From Cafeteria roenbergensis (lineage: Eukaryota > Sar > Bigyra > Bicosoecida > Cafeteriaceae): a stretch of DNA of 64,000 bases. The position numbers and the translations under genes are program-made. The stretch lies in contig VLTN01000043.1 in the NCBI GenBank assembly GCA_008330645.1, positions 1-64,000 on the forward strand, in the 5' to 3' direction. Under the pieces are notes generated by a model that did not search any database, was not told where the DNA came from, and saw only the letters and a list, made by a program, of their open reading frames with translations. Within the stretch, counting starts at the first letter, position 1. Each line of letters begins with the position of its first letter. This document shows positions 54,845 to 64,000 of the stretch, piece after piece.

Positions 54845-55211
54845 GGCTCACGCTTCCGGGCTCCCGGCCTGAAGGCTGCCGTCCGCAGCCTGCGCCGCCG
54901 CCGCTCAAGCTGGCTCTTCCGCCAAACTGGGCCTCTGGCGAGGTGCACCAGCAAAAACACCCTCCCCGGGCGCGGCGTGCCTCGCTCGCGGTGTTGCTGG
55001 AGGCAGCGACGGCCGTCCGGCGCTCGGGACGCCGTCTGGCAGAGCCGCAGTCGGAGCTTCGCTGCTTGCGCTGCTTTCGCCCGAGCGCCGCGGCGCTCAG
55101 AGCGTGCCCGAGCAGCACGCGCGACTCGGCGCCAGGGCGACCCCGAGGCAGGCGCTTGTTCTGCCGGCGCCACCGGGGGCGCTTCCTTGATCGGGGAGGC
55201 TAGCTGCGCCA
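54845..55211. promoter_or_regulatory. Divergent intergenic region, probable bidirectional promoter
   Basis: A 367-bp, very GC-rich interval between the start of the minus-strand AAA+ gene and the start of the plus-strand gene at 55212. No TATA-like element is seen. The promoter assignment rests only on the divergent gene arrangement. Confidence 0.45.
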
Positions 55212-57233
55212 ATGGCAGTGCGTCCGGTCCGCAGGCTGCAGCGCCTCGTGCGCTCCGGCTGGCGCCCCGGGCTGCCTGTGACGGACTCGGTTGTTCAGCT
55301 CGACGGTGCCGACGCCCGACTCGCGCTGCAGACGGCGATCATTGCCCACACTGCTGGGCCCGGTGCGCTGGGCCTGCCGGGCACGGACGTGGACGAGTCC
55401 GAGGCTGGCTGGCGGGCGCTGCGCCTGGCCATTTCGGCCGCCCACGGCGCGCCCCGCATCGCGTTGCGTCCCTGGAAAAAGCCCAAGCCAGGGGCCAAGC
55501 CCAAGTCGGCCGCGGCCGCGGCCACGGCGCGACTCGCGGAAGTGACGGCAGCCACAGAGCAGCTGGCGTGCGGCGCCGCCGGCGTGTCTGGCTGGGCGGC
55601 GCAGGCCACATCGGCGGCGCACCCGTCGCACCACCTAGCCGTCAAGTCCGTTGTCAGCGCTCTCATGGCCAACCCCAAGGCCCTGCTTTCGTACAACGAC
55701 AAGCCTGCCTTGCCTGCCGGCCCAGCGGTGCGCCGTGCTGCCGCCGACAGGCTCCCTGCCGCAGGGCGCGACGCCGTGGCGCTCATGCGGGCTGGGATCG
55801 ACAGCGCCACGGCCTCGACGGGGCCGCCTCCCCGAGCAGGCGCCGCGGCCGCTGGGCTCGCCAGCGCGCACGACGCCGTCAGCGCCGCCCGGCGGACCAC
55901 GGAGGCATGGCGCCGCGTGGCTGTGCTGTCCCGCGCGTGCTCCATCCACGGCATGCCCCAGGACGCTGTGTCCCTCTCCCGCTGGGCCGCTCTCATGCGC
56001 AACGGACAGGCCTCCTACCTGCAGGTGGAGGCTGCGGCGCTCGCCGTGGCCGAGCTTTCCGTCAAGCTCCCCGGCTACATCGGCTCCCCGCCAGCCACGA
56101 AGCGGGTCGAGCTGAACACGCTTCGGGACCAGGCTCAGGTGGACGGCACCCCGGAGCAGGCCGATTCCGTCGAGAGCTTCGTGCCGCTCACGGACGAGCT
56201 TGGGCAGCTGGTTCGGCCATCGCGCATGAGCCGCCGCAACTGGGCAGAGATGGTGCCCGTGCCGCGGAGGCAAACGTCTGATCGCGCCGGCTGGGTGCTG
56301 GACCTCGTGGCGGCTGCGCGGCTCGCCCTGCAGGCCGAGGCGGACGCCGAAGCGGCGGCTTCTGGGGGCGCTGCGACTCGCACGGCGCACCTGCCGGGAC
56401 GGTTCATTGCGCTGATGATCCGCATCCTCCTTCCCCACAGCGTGGCCCGCGCGGGGGGCGACATCGCCGCGTGGGGCGCCGCGCACTCGCGCCGCCTGGT
56501 CTCGCTTTGGGCCGACGAGGTGGCCGGCCCCGGCACCTCCATGGGCCTAGGCCTCTCGCCCCCCGACGTCGAGGCGATCCTCAAGAGCGAGTCGGGCGGG
56601 CAGCTCTTCCCCCCTGCCACAGGGGTGACGGCCGCGCAGGCAGAGGCCCTCGCCGCCGCGGGCGCGGGTCCCGCGCTGGAGGCCCTCGCCACCGTCCTCA
56701 TCGTTGCTGGCCGCACGACTGATGGCATCGGCGTGATGCGCGCGCAGGTGTCAGCGGCTATGGCGCTCGCCCCTGAAGAGGAGGACGAGGCCGAGGGCGA
56801 GGAGACCACGGTCGCAGCCGCCGCATCGAGCGCGCTCATGCCTAGCAGCGCGCTGTTTGCTCGCGTGCTGGGCACCGCCGCTGCGCGCGACACCGCCGGC
56901 CTCCACGAGACGGTGGAGGCCCTCTTCACGGCGGGCCGCAAGCCCACCGTGGCTGTGTTCCGCGAAGTTTTCCGCGCGCAGTACGCTGCGGCGCAGGCTG
57001 AGGAGAACCACTCCATCGACGTTTTGGCGCTCGCCGAGGGCACTGCGGAGGCGCTCGGCCAGCCGGTGCCGGCCAGCGTGCTGGGCTGGTGCGCGTTCCA
57101 AGCCGCAAGGGCTCACCGGTGGGACCAGGTAACTGCGATCAGGGCCAAGGTGGACCGCGAACACCCGGGCGTGTGGGAAACGTCGCTCTGGGCCGACCGG
57201 GTCCGCGAGATCAGCAAGACCGGCCGGGTGTGA
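55212..57233 (+). CDS. Divergent helical-repeat (PPR-like) protein, probably mitochondrial (673 aa)
   Basis: A single frame from ATG 55212 to TGA at 57231-57233. The N-terminus (MAVRPVRRLQRLVRSGWRPG) is Arg-rich without acidic residues, like a mitochondrial presequence. The rest is almost all helix. The C-terminal third shows paired helices of roughly 35 residues (SSALFARVLGTAAARD ..., then KPTVAVFREVFRAQYAAAQ ..., then PASVLGWCAFQAARAHRWDQ) like pentatricopeptide repeats, which bind organelle RNA. An acidic loop (EEEDEAEGEE) lies before them. The repeat match is by eye and weak, and no other domain is recognised. It converges with the gene at 57632-63865. Confidence 0.7.
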   Translation: MAVRPVRRLQRLVRSGWRPGLPVTDSVVQLDGADARLALQTAIIAHTAGPGALGLPGTDVDESEAGWRALRLAISAAHGAPRIALRPWKKPKPGAKPKSAAAAATARLAEVTAATEQLACGAAGVSGWAAQATSAAHPSHHLAVKSVVSALMANPKALLSYNDKPALPAGPAVRRAAADRLPAAGRDAVALMRAGIDSATASTGPPPRAGAAAAGLASAHDAVSAARRTTEAWRRVAVLSRACSIHGMPQDAVSLSRWAALMRNGQASYLQVEAAALAVAELSVKLPGYIGSPPATKRVELNTLRDQAQVDGTPEQADSVESFVPLTDELGQLVRPSRMSRRNWAEMVPVPRRQTSDRAGWVLDLVAAARLALQAEADAEAAASGGAATRTAHLPGRFIALMIRILLPHSVARAGGDIAAWGAAHSRRLVSLWADEVAGPGTSMGLGLSPPDVEAILKSESGGQLFPPATGVTAAQAEALAAAGAGPALEALATVLIVAGRTTDGIGVMRAQVSAAMALAPEEEDEAEGEETTVAAAASSALMPSSALFARVLGTAAARDTAGLHETVEALFTAGRKPTVAVFREVFRAQYAAAQAEENHSIDVLALAEGTAEALGQPVPASVLGWCAFQAARAHRWDQVTAIRAKVDREHPGVWETSLWADRVREISKTGRV

Positions 57234-57631
57234 GCCAGGGCACACCACACTCTGCGCGAGGATCAACCTGCCTTCGGAGCACGGCGGTTGTCGCTCTCCG
57301 TGGCCATGCGACCGTCGCCACGACCAGCGAGCAGCCGCTGCGGAATGGCTTGCCCCCACGCTCCAATCACGGCGGCCGCTGGCTGTTGTTTGTCGTGCGG
57401 AGCGCGTTTTGGGCGAACACGCGAGCGTGGTGAGAAGGAGGGGCTTGCCGCCCGCTGTGCGAGCCAGCCACGCGGGCAACGGTCGCCAATCCAGCCGTTG
57501 ACTATGTGCACGCACGCACGCACGCACGCGCGCACGCACGCACCTTCGAAGTCGCCACAGAGACAAGGAGCGGGACACTCGCGCTCGAAAACGCAATCCG
57601 AACAAACAGAGGCCTGGCGAAGGCGAGCACA
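57234..57631. other. Convergent intergenic region with microsatellite
   Basis: 398 bp between two convergent stops. It contains an alternating (GCAC)n tract at about 57508-57543; nothing else was recognised. Confidence 0.6.
57508..57543. repeat. (GCAC)n microsatellite
   Basis: About nine tandem four-base units with one CGCG interruption. This alternating purine-pyrimidine sequence lies in the shared 3' region of two convergent genes. Confidence 0.9.
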
Positions 57632-60600
57632 TCACACGAACTTCTCGTTCAGGGGTGGGCGCAGCGGGGGCAGCCGCACCCCCACGAGGGAGCCTGCCAC
57701 GGCGCGGTCCGAGGGCGAGTGCAAGAGGCTGCCGGCCGTCGTCACCGACGACAGCGGCGGCGGCCCGCGACCGCCCTGGCCCCAGCGTGGCACCCACCCG
57801 TTCAAGGGTTCATACAGCGGCGGGCTGCCGCTGCCCGAGGCGATCGAGTACCGCTGGCCTCGCACAGGACGCAGAACCGCCACGTCGCCCCGGCGGCTCG
57901 CCATGCCAGGCCGAGGCCACCGAGTGCCGTCCACCCGTGCCCACACCCGGACGTGCGCGGGCCGCTGCCTTCCCGCCTCAGCCCTCGGGACTCGAGAGCC
58001 GCTCCTTCTCGCGCGGTGGGCGGCGGTGGACGCCTCGGCAACAGTGGCGAGCTTTCGCCACGCCAGCGCCGGAGCTCGCACGATGTTGTCATGGGCCACA
58101 TCGGACAGCGCCCGAGCTCCGGACTCGTGCCCCGTGCTGCTAGCCAGCGCGCTGGACACGGCTTGCAGCACCTGGGCAGTGCCCATCGGCCCCGAGCCGT
58201 CTTGGTCGAAGTTGGACCGCGCTGCCATGTGCGCGAACAGCGCTCCGAGGCCGGACTCCGACACAGGCCCTGCGGGTCCGAGCGTGATGGAGTGGCTCGG
58301 CGACCGTGAGGCGGCAACGCTGTCGGCAGCTTCAGCCGCAGCCGTGGCAATGCTTGCCACCGGGGCCGCAACTCCAGGCGGCAGCGCCGCCAGCGCAGCG
58401 ACCAGCCCGGCCATGCCCGCGCCGAGCGCGGTCACCTTCTGAGAGAGCGACTCCACATACCCGAGCAGCTGGGCGCAGCGCGGCGCATCCAGCGACAGGA
58501 CGGCGTCGCCCAGGCCGTTGGACGAGTCGGCGGTGTGCCGCAGCATGGACTGCACCGCTTCTTCGGCGAGCGCGTTGTCCACGGCGGCGCCGTGCGAGCT
58601 GCTCGAGGCTCCGACCCGAGGGCAGCCCACTGAGGGTGCCAAGGCCGAGTTTGCGCAGCGCAGCAACTCCACAAGCGTGCGGGAGACGAGAGGCGACGGC
58701 GGGTGCGCCGCGGGCAGCGAGAGCAGCATTGCGGGCCGGTCACCCCCGCTGGGGGGCGGCTGCAGCATGCCCAAGGAAATGCCCGCGCGGCGCAGCAGCT
58801 TGGCGGCGTCGGCACCCGCGCTGACTCCCGGTTCAGCCCGAGACGCCACGCCTGCGTCCGTCACCGAGCCAGTGCGCGCTGCCCTGGAACGCGGCGCGTA
58901 CATGCCCGCATCGTCCACGCCCGGGTCGCCGCCTCCACCCCTGGCATTGTCGGCGTCGTTGTCAGTGCGGGGCCGCTTGCCGTGCCACCGGCCCGACGCA
59001 GCGCTCGCTTGCATGCCTGCTGGTGTGCTAAGCGCAGCTGCCGAGGGTGGGACGCCGGAGCGGGTAACCCTCAGTGGCTGGTGGCTTGAGCCCAGGCTTG
59101 CCGCCTCCTTGGGTGTCGTCGCTGCCGCTGCCGCTGCCGCTGCCGCTGCCTCTACCGCCGCCGGGTTTGGTTGCGCGTCCCCGCTCGCGGAGCCGCCAGC
59201 ACCGTCCAGGCCGACTTGGAGTTCGCTTGGGGGCAGCCCCGCGCTGGTGGCAGCAGGAATCGGCGCGTGCCACTGCTGCTGCTGCCTCTGGCTGAAATCG
59301 AGGTGCTGGCGCTGGCCCGGGCTGCCCGGCGCCCCAGCCGCAGGCCCCTGCTTGGCCAAGGAGCTGGTGTGAGCGGGACGCACCGTCGCCCTGCCTGCTT
59401 TCATGTCGTTGCTGGTGCCCAAGCGGCGGAACTGGGGTACCGGAATGGCCCCGCCAAGCTCCCTGGCGGCATCCACGGCCGCTGGAATGGCGACAGACAG
59501 CGCCGGCCCCGGCAGCGCCGCGGCAGGCACGTCCACAGAGGACACGTTGCCGTCCTGCAGCCTGACACCGCCGCCAACTGACATGCCCAGCGGAGTCTGA
59601 GGCACGTCCTCGCCGGTGGATGCGGCGTGGCTCATCATTCCGATGGACACGTTTGCGACGGCGCCAGGAGACCTGGAGGAGGGCCGCGCATTGCCAGAGC
59701 CGCGCCCCCGGGTGTCCTCCACAGCGTTGGACATGGCGCCCACGTCACCATCCCCTCCGTCGATGCTTTGGAGGGACGTGTGCGCCTCGGACAAGGGGCG
59801 CCGGAAGTGCGGCCCGGCGGTCAGGGCGGTCGGACCGCCAGCGGCGCCCGCGCGCAGGCTGGAAGATTCGGACCCCCGTCTCTTCCTCGCTGGGACGGCA
59901 GGCAAAGCCCAAGGCGACGGCTGTGGCGGAGGGGGCAGCGGGAGAGGGCCGGAGGCGTCGTCGGGGCCGCTTGGCTGTCCGTCTGCGCCGCTGCTGCCCC
60001 CGGCGCCCAGGCCGGGCTGCAGCCCCTCGAGCGCCCTGGGGTCACCGTGGGGGGCTGCTTTGACACGTGGTGGATCCGGGGCAAAGAATGCCGGTGGGGG
60101 AGCGAGCTGGCGACGCTGCAGCGCCGCAGTGCTGTCCGCAACGCCGCTTGCAGGCTCGAGGCGCGCGGCAGCAGCCGCCGCACTCGGAGCGGGCGCTTCG
60201 CGCTCCGCAGGGCCGCGCAGGCTCAGCGAAGAGGGCGGCGCTGCAGCGGCCCGAGTGCCCAACGCAGCGCCAGCGTGAGCTGCCGCTCCAGGGGAGCTGC
60301 TGCCAGCCTGAACAACGGCCCGAGGCACCGACACCTCCGCCATGGAGGTAGCCAGGGGGCGAATCGTCGCAACGGCTGGCGAGAGGGCCGGGCGCACCGC
60401 TCCGAGCTCGCTGCTGCTGGGCGGACCCGCAAGGGCGTCCACTGCGCTCACGAGCGCGGCTGGGCCAAGGTGCCACGCCGCAGCGGTCGTGGCGCCCACA
60501 AGCAGCCCCACTGCCTGCCCGCCGTAGGCCTGGACGGCCCTGTCCTGGGCCCAAGAGAGGGCGCTCTCCGTCGCCTCGGCGCCACGGGAGATGAGCCAGC

Positions 60601-63600
60601 GGCCCAGGCCGCGGATCCGAATGCGAAGGCCGCCGCCGTTGCCTGTTGCTGACGCGACGCATGCCGCGGGAGAGCGGCCGCTGGAGCGCGATGCCTCCAC
60701 CCAAGCGATTGGGACGCCGGCCAGGTCGCCAATGCATGTCGATTCCGACGGCTTGGCGTGCCCGGGCTCTGGCCCCGCGCTCGCGGGGGGGACTCCCCGC
60801 ACAGACCCGTCGGGCTGCGTGGCAGTTGCGCATCCTGTGAGCAAATGCGCCGGGGCCTGCGCCAACGCTTGGCCGGAAGAGCTGCTGGACGCCTGTCCGG
60901 CCACATCGGCGTCAGCGGGGCCAGAGCCAAGCTGTTGAGGCGCGCCCTCGCCCGATGAAGCTCGCGCCCGGGGCGCTGTGCCTTGGGACGACGGCCCCCC
61001 CGGCGCCGCCGACACTGCCGCACTCGCCATCGCCAGCGCCGCCTGCTGCACTTGCTTGCGCCGGGCCATTCCCAGCGCCCCCACCGCCACCCCCCGGCTC
61101 GTGACGCCCATGAAGCGTTGCTCCGTCAGGGTTGCCGGCCGCAGCACCGTAACCGTCACCGGCGCCTGGCAGCAGAGCCGTCCCGACACAGCGGGGACGA
61201 GGACCGTTGGGTGGGCGAGCAGCGCCTTGACGCGAAGCTCCACCTCGGAGTCGGAGGGTGCAGCAGGCTGCTGCCCGGGGGTGCTTGGCTTGCCGAGCCC
61301 CAAGATGACGCTGGCATGCTCCAAGGACGGGAGCGGCACATTGTTTGGCCGGCCGATGCTTGCCCACCTGCTCTCTCTCACAATGTCAGCAGTGGCTGCC
61401 CCCACGGAGAGAGCGCGAACGCTCGACACCAGCGCTCGGCGCATGGAAGGCAGCGCCGCGCGCACTGCGGCAGCGGCCACTTCCGGCCCCACGCTGTCCG
61501 TGGCCGGGGAAGCGGCAAACTCTGCCAAGGCAGCCGCAAGCTGCGCCGAGCGCAGCGCGGCCGAGCCCGAGCCAGCCCTCGCAAAGGCTGGCGAGGCGCC
61601 GCCGGAGGCCACGGATGCCGTCGCGCTTGGGGCGTGCGAGCCGCTCGCAAGTGAGGGGGGTGCGCCAGCGAGGAGGTCCGGTGGGCGATCCCCAGAGGCA
61701 GCGCCGATGCCGCCGGCAGCGCGCCAGCCACCAGACCGCAAGCTTGGCAGCGAGCCGTTGCCAACAGAGACGGCGCCGTCACGGCCGTCCAGTCCGTCGT
61801 CGTCTTCGTCTTCGTCTTCGTCGTCGTCGTCGTCGTCGTTGTCGTCGTCGTGGCCGCCGCCGCCGCCGCCGGCGCCGCCGGCGCCGCCGGCGCCGCCGTC
61901 CTCGTTCCCAGCGAAGCCGTCCGTCGCCTGGGCGTCATCGTCGTCGTCATCATCATCGCCGCGGCCGTCGAGCTGGGGTCCGCGCCCTGCCACCGGGCGC
62001 CCTGGCCCATCCAAGGCAGCCCCCTTCGAGGCCTGGCCGCGGTGCGCGGACGCCGACCTGCCGGCAGAGGCTGCCACCCGCGCCAAATCCGAAAGGCCGC
62101 CAATTGCGCTTCGCGGGCTACGCCCAGCCGCAGCAGGCTCGCCCCGCGCAGCACCCCCCGGCCCGGAGCGGCCCCGGTGCCAAGCGGCCTCCCCGCGGGG
62201 CGCCGCGCCAAACATGGCCGGGCCGCCGGCTGCCCAAGCCCTCGCGAGCGCAAAGGCGGCCACCTGGGAGCTGTGCCCGGCGCTGGACAGGCTCTGCTCG
62301 ATGGGGCCGATGGGAGCCCACCCCGCGGGCCCCCCTGCCAGGGCCAGGAGAACTGCCGCCAGCGATGCGATGAGCGGCGGCGGCAGTTCCGGCTGCGGGG
62401 TCTGGCCTTGGTCAGCCTGGGAGGCGGCGCTGCTGGGCAGCAGCTGCGCGCCTCGCGCTGGCGCGGCAGAGGCGCTGGTGCTCGCGTGGCCGTGGGAGTC
62501 GCTTCGCAGCCGGACTGCGCCGACCGCAGGCGAAGCAGTCCCCATCGTGCCGTCGCCGAAGAGGGAGTCGATGATCGATCGCCTGGCCAACACGTCCGCG
62601 ACCGAGCCGCTCGGCTTGGAGCTGCCAGCAGGACCGCGCATCGTCGTCTCGCCGTCCCCGACGGGGCACCAAGGCCCGCCCCAGTCAGTCAGCGTCGTGG
62701 CCGGGGCCCGCAGGCGCCTGAGCTCCTTGCGGAAGCAGGTCAGCGCCAGCAGGCGCGGCGCGGTCGACGGGTGCCCGACGTCGCGAGGGTGGGACGCGGG
62801 CGCGCCGTGGGAGGGGGCGCCGAAGACTGCCCTGCGCTCCGCCGCGTCGGCCGGGGCGTCCATCGCGAACGCGTGGCAGAGGGACCACGCGAGCGACGGC
62901 CCCTGCACCAGGAGCGGATTCGACCGCGGGTCGAGCAGGCCTGGCGAGCCGCTGAGGCCGGGCAGCCGCGACGCCGCGTCGTCCACGAAGAGCTGCAGCA
63001 CGCCAGCCGCAGCCACGTTGGCAGCAGCTGGGCTCTCCGCGCGCAGCTCCTTCGCTCGCTGGGCCAGGGCGGCGGCTCGAGAAGAGAGGCTGGGCGGCGC
63101 CGCTGCGGCCTTGGCCGCCGGCAGCTGCGGCGGGCCGGTGCTCGGCGGCAGCTGGGGGGCGGCGGCGCGGCCGTGAGCCACCGCGTGAGGTCCAGGGGAG
63201 AAGGGCACCGGCTGGGGCAGCATCGCGTCCGTGGGAGCCGGGAAAGGCTGCCTGGGATTGCCCGGCCACGGGCCAGTCGCGTCGCTGCCCCCGCCCACGG
63301 ACTGCGCGGTGCCGATGGGCAGGCCGAACCCGTGCTCCGAGTCGAGGCTGGTGATGCCCACTACGAAGCTGAGGTCCCTCCCGTCCTCGCCCAAGCTCTG
63401 CCTGAAGCGTGGGGCGACCTGCGAGGCGCCGTGCGTCGCGCTGCCGATCGAGAGGGGGCCCCGGGCAGCGACGCGCTCCGTGCCGCCGAGGTGCCGCTGC
63501 GCTGGAAACGAGACCCGCTGCTGCGCAGCAGGGGGCCGCGCGCCTCCGCCCTGCGCCCTGCCGCGGTTGCCCCCCCAGGGCCGAGCGCCTGGGCGAGGGC

Positions 63601-63865
63601 CGGAGTCGCTCGGGGCCTGGCCGGCGCGCTGAGCGTGCGGCGGAGCCTGCGGGCTGAAGGAGCGGGGCGCCGCCGCGCTGCGTCCTGCTTGCGGCCGCTG
63701 CCACGGCGCTCGATAGTACGACGCCAGGCCTGCACCACCTCCGCCTCCGCCTCCGCCTCCGCCTCCGCCATCCACACCGCCGCCCGCTCCTCCGCTGGCG
63801 GCACCATTGCCGCGGCGAGCGTCGCTCCGGCCGTGGCCGGTCGCATCGCTAGCTCCATCATCCAT
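57632..63865 (-). CDS. Large Ala/Gly/Ser/Pro-rich protein of unknown function (about 2080 aa)
   Basis: A single minus-strand frame open for about 2.1 kb of codons, ending with TAA-type stop before LPPLRPPLNEKFV is read (stop at 57632). The first ATG in view is 63863-63865 (MDDGASDATGHG); the frame remains open upstream to the window edge, so the gene may be longer. It has no recognisable domain. Visible features are a long Gly run near the N-terminus, YYRAPWQRPQ, a moderately conserved-looking block around residue 390 (LLALTCFRKELRRL), two Asp tracts (about residues 650-720), an ordered-looking block (EVELRVKALLAHPTVLVPAV) at about 880-950, and a Gly/Ala tract. Composition suggests a mostly disordered, possibly nuclear or scaffold protein. 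Long antisense frames occur because of the extreme GC bias, but this one is the longest and reads most like protein. Confidence 0.65.
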   Translation of the reverse strand: MDDGASDATGHGRSDARRGNGAASGGAGGGVDGGGGGGGGGGGGAGLASYYRAPWQRPQAGRSAAAPRSFSPQAPPHAQRAGQAPSDSGPRPGARPWGGNRGRAQGGGARPPAAQQRVSFPAQRHLGGTERVAARGPLSIGSATHGASQVAPRFRQSLGEDGRDLSFVVGITSLDSEHGFGLPIGTAQSVGGGSDATGPWPGNPRQPFPAPTDAMLPQPVPFSPGPHAVAHGRAAAPQLPPSTGPPQLPAAKAAAAPPSLSSRAAALAQRAKELRAESPAAANVAAAGVLQLFVDDAASRLPGLSGSPGLLDPRSNPLLVQGPSLAWSLCHAFAMDAPADAAERRAVFGAPSHGAPASHPRDVGHPSTAPRLLALTCFRKELRRLRAPATTLTDWGGPWCPVGDGETTMRGPAGSSKPSGSVADVLARRSIIDSLFGDGTMGTASPAVGAVRLRSDSHGHASTSASAAPARGAQLLPSSAASQADQGQTPQPELPPPLIASLAAVLLALAGGPAGWAPIGPIEQSLSSAGHSSQVAAFALARAWAAGGPAMFGAAPRGEAAWHRGRSGPGGAARGEPAAAGRSPRSAIGGLSDLARVAASAGRSASAHRGQASKGAALDGPGRPVAGRGPQLDGRGDDDDDDDDAQATDGFAGNEDGGAGGAGGAGGGGGGHDDDNDDDDDDEDEDEDDDGLDGRDGAVSVGNGSLPSLRSGGWRAAGGIGAASGDRPPDLLAGAPPSLASGSHAPSATASVASGGASPAFARAGSGSAALRSAQLAAALAEFAASPATDSVGPEVAAAAVRAALPSMRRALVSSVRALSVGAATADIVRESRWASIGRPNNVPLPSLEHASVILGLGKPSTPGQQPAAPSDSEVELRVKALLAHPTVLVPAVSGRLCCQAPVTVTVLRPATLTEQRFMGVTSRGVAVGALGMARRKQVQQAALAMASAAVSAAPGGPSSQGTAPRARASSGEGAPQQLGSGPADADVAGQASSSSSGQALAQAPAHLLTGCATATQPDGSVRGVPPASAGPEPGHAKPSESTCIGDLAGVPIAWVEASRSSGRSPAACVASATGNGGGLRIRIRGLGRWLISRGAEATESALSWAQDRAVQAYGGQAVGLLVGATTAAAWHLGPAALVSAVDALAGPPSSSELGAVRPALSPAVATIRPLATSMAEVSVPRAVVQAGSSSPGAAAHAGAALGTRAAAAPPSSLSLRGPAEREAPAPSAAAAAARLEPASGVADSTAALQRRQLAPPPAFFAPDPPRVKAAPHGDPRALEGLQPGLGAGGSSGADGQPSGPDDASGPLPLPPPPQPSPWALPAVPARKRRGSESSSLRAGAAGGPTALTAGPHFRRPLSEAHTSLQSIDGGDGDVGAMSNAVEDTRGRGSGNARPSSRSPGAVANVSIGMMSHAASTGEDVPQTPLGMSVGGGVRLQDGNVSSVDVPAAALPGPALSVAIPAAVDAARELGGAIPVPQFRRLGTSNDMKAGRATVRPAHTSSLAKQGPAAGAPGSPGQRQHLDFSQRQQQQWHAPIPAATSAGLPPSELQVGLDGAGGSASGDAQPNPAAVEAAAAAAAAAATTPKEAASLGSSHQPLRVTRSGVPPSAAALSTPAGMQASAASGRWHGKRPRTDNDADNARGGGGDPGVDDAGMYAPRSRAARTGSVTDAGVASRAEPGVSAGADAAKLLRRAGISLGMLQPPPSGGDRPAMLLSLPAAHPPSPLVSRTLVELLRCANSALAPSVGCPRVGASSSSHGAAVDNALAEEAVQSMLRHTADSSNGLGDAVLSLDAPRCAQLLGYVESLSQKVTALGAGMAGLVAALAALPPGVAAPVASIATAAAEAADSVAASRSPSHSITLGPAGPVSESGLGALFAHMAARSNFDQDGSGPMGTAQVLQAVSSALASSTGHESGARALSDVAHDNIVRAPALAWRKLATVAEASTAAHRARRSGSRVPRAEAGRQRPAHVRVWARVDGTRWPRPGMASRRGDVAVLRPVRGQRYSIASGSGSPPLYEPLNGWVPRWGQGGRGPPPLSSVTTAGSLLHSPSDRAVAGSLVGVRLPPLRPPLNEKFV
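59116..59158. repeat. (GCTGCC)n simple repeat
   Basis: Hexanucleotide repeat inside the large ORF; on the coding (minus) strand it encodes alternating small residues (Ala/Ser/Gly type tract, read as Ala run). Confidence 0.8.
61793..61851. repeat. Trinucleotide repeat encoding an Asp/Glu tract
   Basis: GTC/TTC/GTC triplets on the plus strand read GAC/GAA/GAC on the coding strand, giving an acidic run of about 19 residues. A Gly/Ala-coding GCC tract follows at 61852-61900 and a second short Asp tract at 61934-61958. Confidence 0.85.
63733..63775. repeat. (CTCCGC)n simple repeat encoding poly-Gly
   Basis: Tandem CCTCCG hexamers; the coding strand gives a run of about 13 Gly near the N-terminus of the large ORF. 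Confidence 0.85.
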
Positions 63866-64000
63866 GGGCTCTGCCGTGTGGTGCGACTGCTGGCGGACGG
63901 CTTCGAGCGACTCGGCGGCGAGCAAGAGCGACGTCAGAGACCTGGCAGAGCCTCCCCCCGCAGCTGAGCCCAGGCCCAGGCGACCGCCTGCGACGCTACC

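Noticed and set aside
52694-56281. 1195-codon plus-strand ORF
   Set aside because: It is antisense to the AAA+ gene and out of frame with the gene at 55212; its Arg/Gly/Ala composition is typical of a GC-rich shadow frame.
60978-63967. Plus-strand ORFs of 732 and 705 codons
   Set aside because: They are antisense to the longer continuous minus-strand frame and are strongly biased to Arg/Pro/Ala/Ser.
1-64000. tRNA or rRNA genes
   Set aside because: No cloverleaf or conserved rRNA segment was recognised by eye; a covariance-model search would be needed to exclude tRNAs.

Overview
The window is nuclear DNA from a GC-rich, intron-poor unicellular eukaryote with a motile or sensory flagellum. 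Evidence for this is a near-intronless intraflagellar-transport (dynein-2) heavy chain, spliceosomal introns of about 110-350 nt with GTGAGY donors and GCAG acceptors, WD40, AAA+ and PLP genes of eukaryotic type, a TmcB-like PAS membrane protein, and two kinds of eukaryotic transposable element. The very GC-rich, Ala/Gly/Arg-heavy genes would fit a heterotrophic stramenopile such as a bicosoecid, but that assignment is inference only.

Bases 1-18,783 form an accessory region. Three 5'-truncated copies of one non-LTR retroelement (A 1-1602, B about 1608-2168, C about 5914-6641) share a restriction-like-endonuclease C-terminus and a 188-189 nt 3' UTR ending in eight C plus AACGATGTTCA. They lie next to two paralogous minus-strand ankyrin genes (2194-5788 and 6704-8994). 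In both genes each 33-residue ankyrin repeat is exactly one 99-nt phase-0 exon; in the first gene exon plus intron is amplified as a tandem unit of about 308 bp. Next, 10,750-18,774 is a complete Mutator-like DNA transposon of 8025 bp with 351-bp terminal inverted repeats, a perfect 9-bp target duplication, a minus-strand MULE transposase split between frames, and a 1.24-kb minisatellite.

From 18.9 kb on the window is gene-rich: a membrane-anchored FkbM-like methyltransferase (+), a large TmcB-like PAS protein (-), the dynein-2 heavy chain (-), a gene-poor stretch of visibly lower GC (44-47.9 kb), a PAK1IP1/MAK11-like WD40 protein (-), a group II PLP decarboxylase-family enzyme (-), an AFG2/SPATA5L1-like AAA+ ATPase (-), a divergent helical-repeat (PPR-like) protein (+), and a 2-kb-residue low-complexity protein (-) that may run off the right edge.

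I rebuilt introns by matching donor, acceptor, phase and family alignment for the ankyrin genes, methyltransferase, dynein, PAK1IP1 and most of the Tmc gene. No tRNA, rRNA, CRISPR array or prokaryotic operon was seen. Two neighbouring genes (PAK1IP1-like and AFG2B-like) belong to families that act in 60S ribosome maturation; otherwise no pathway cluster is apparent.
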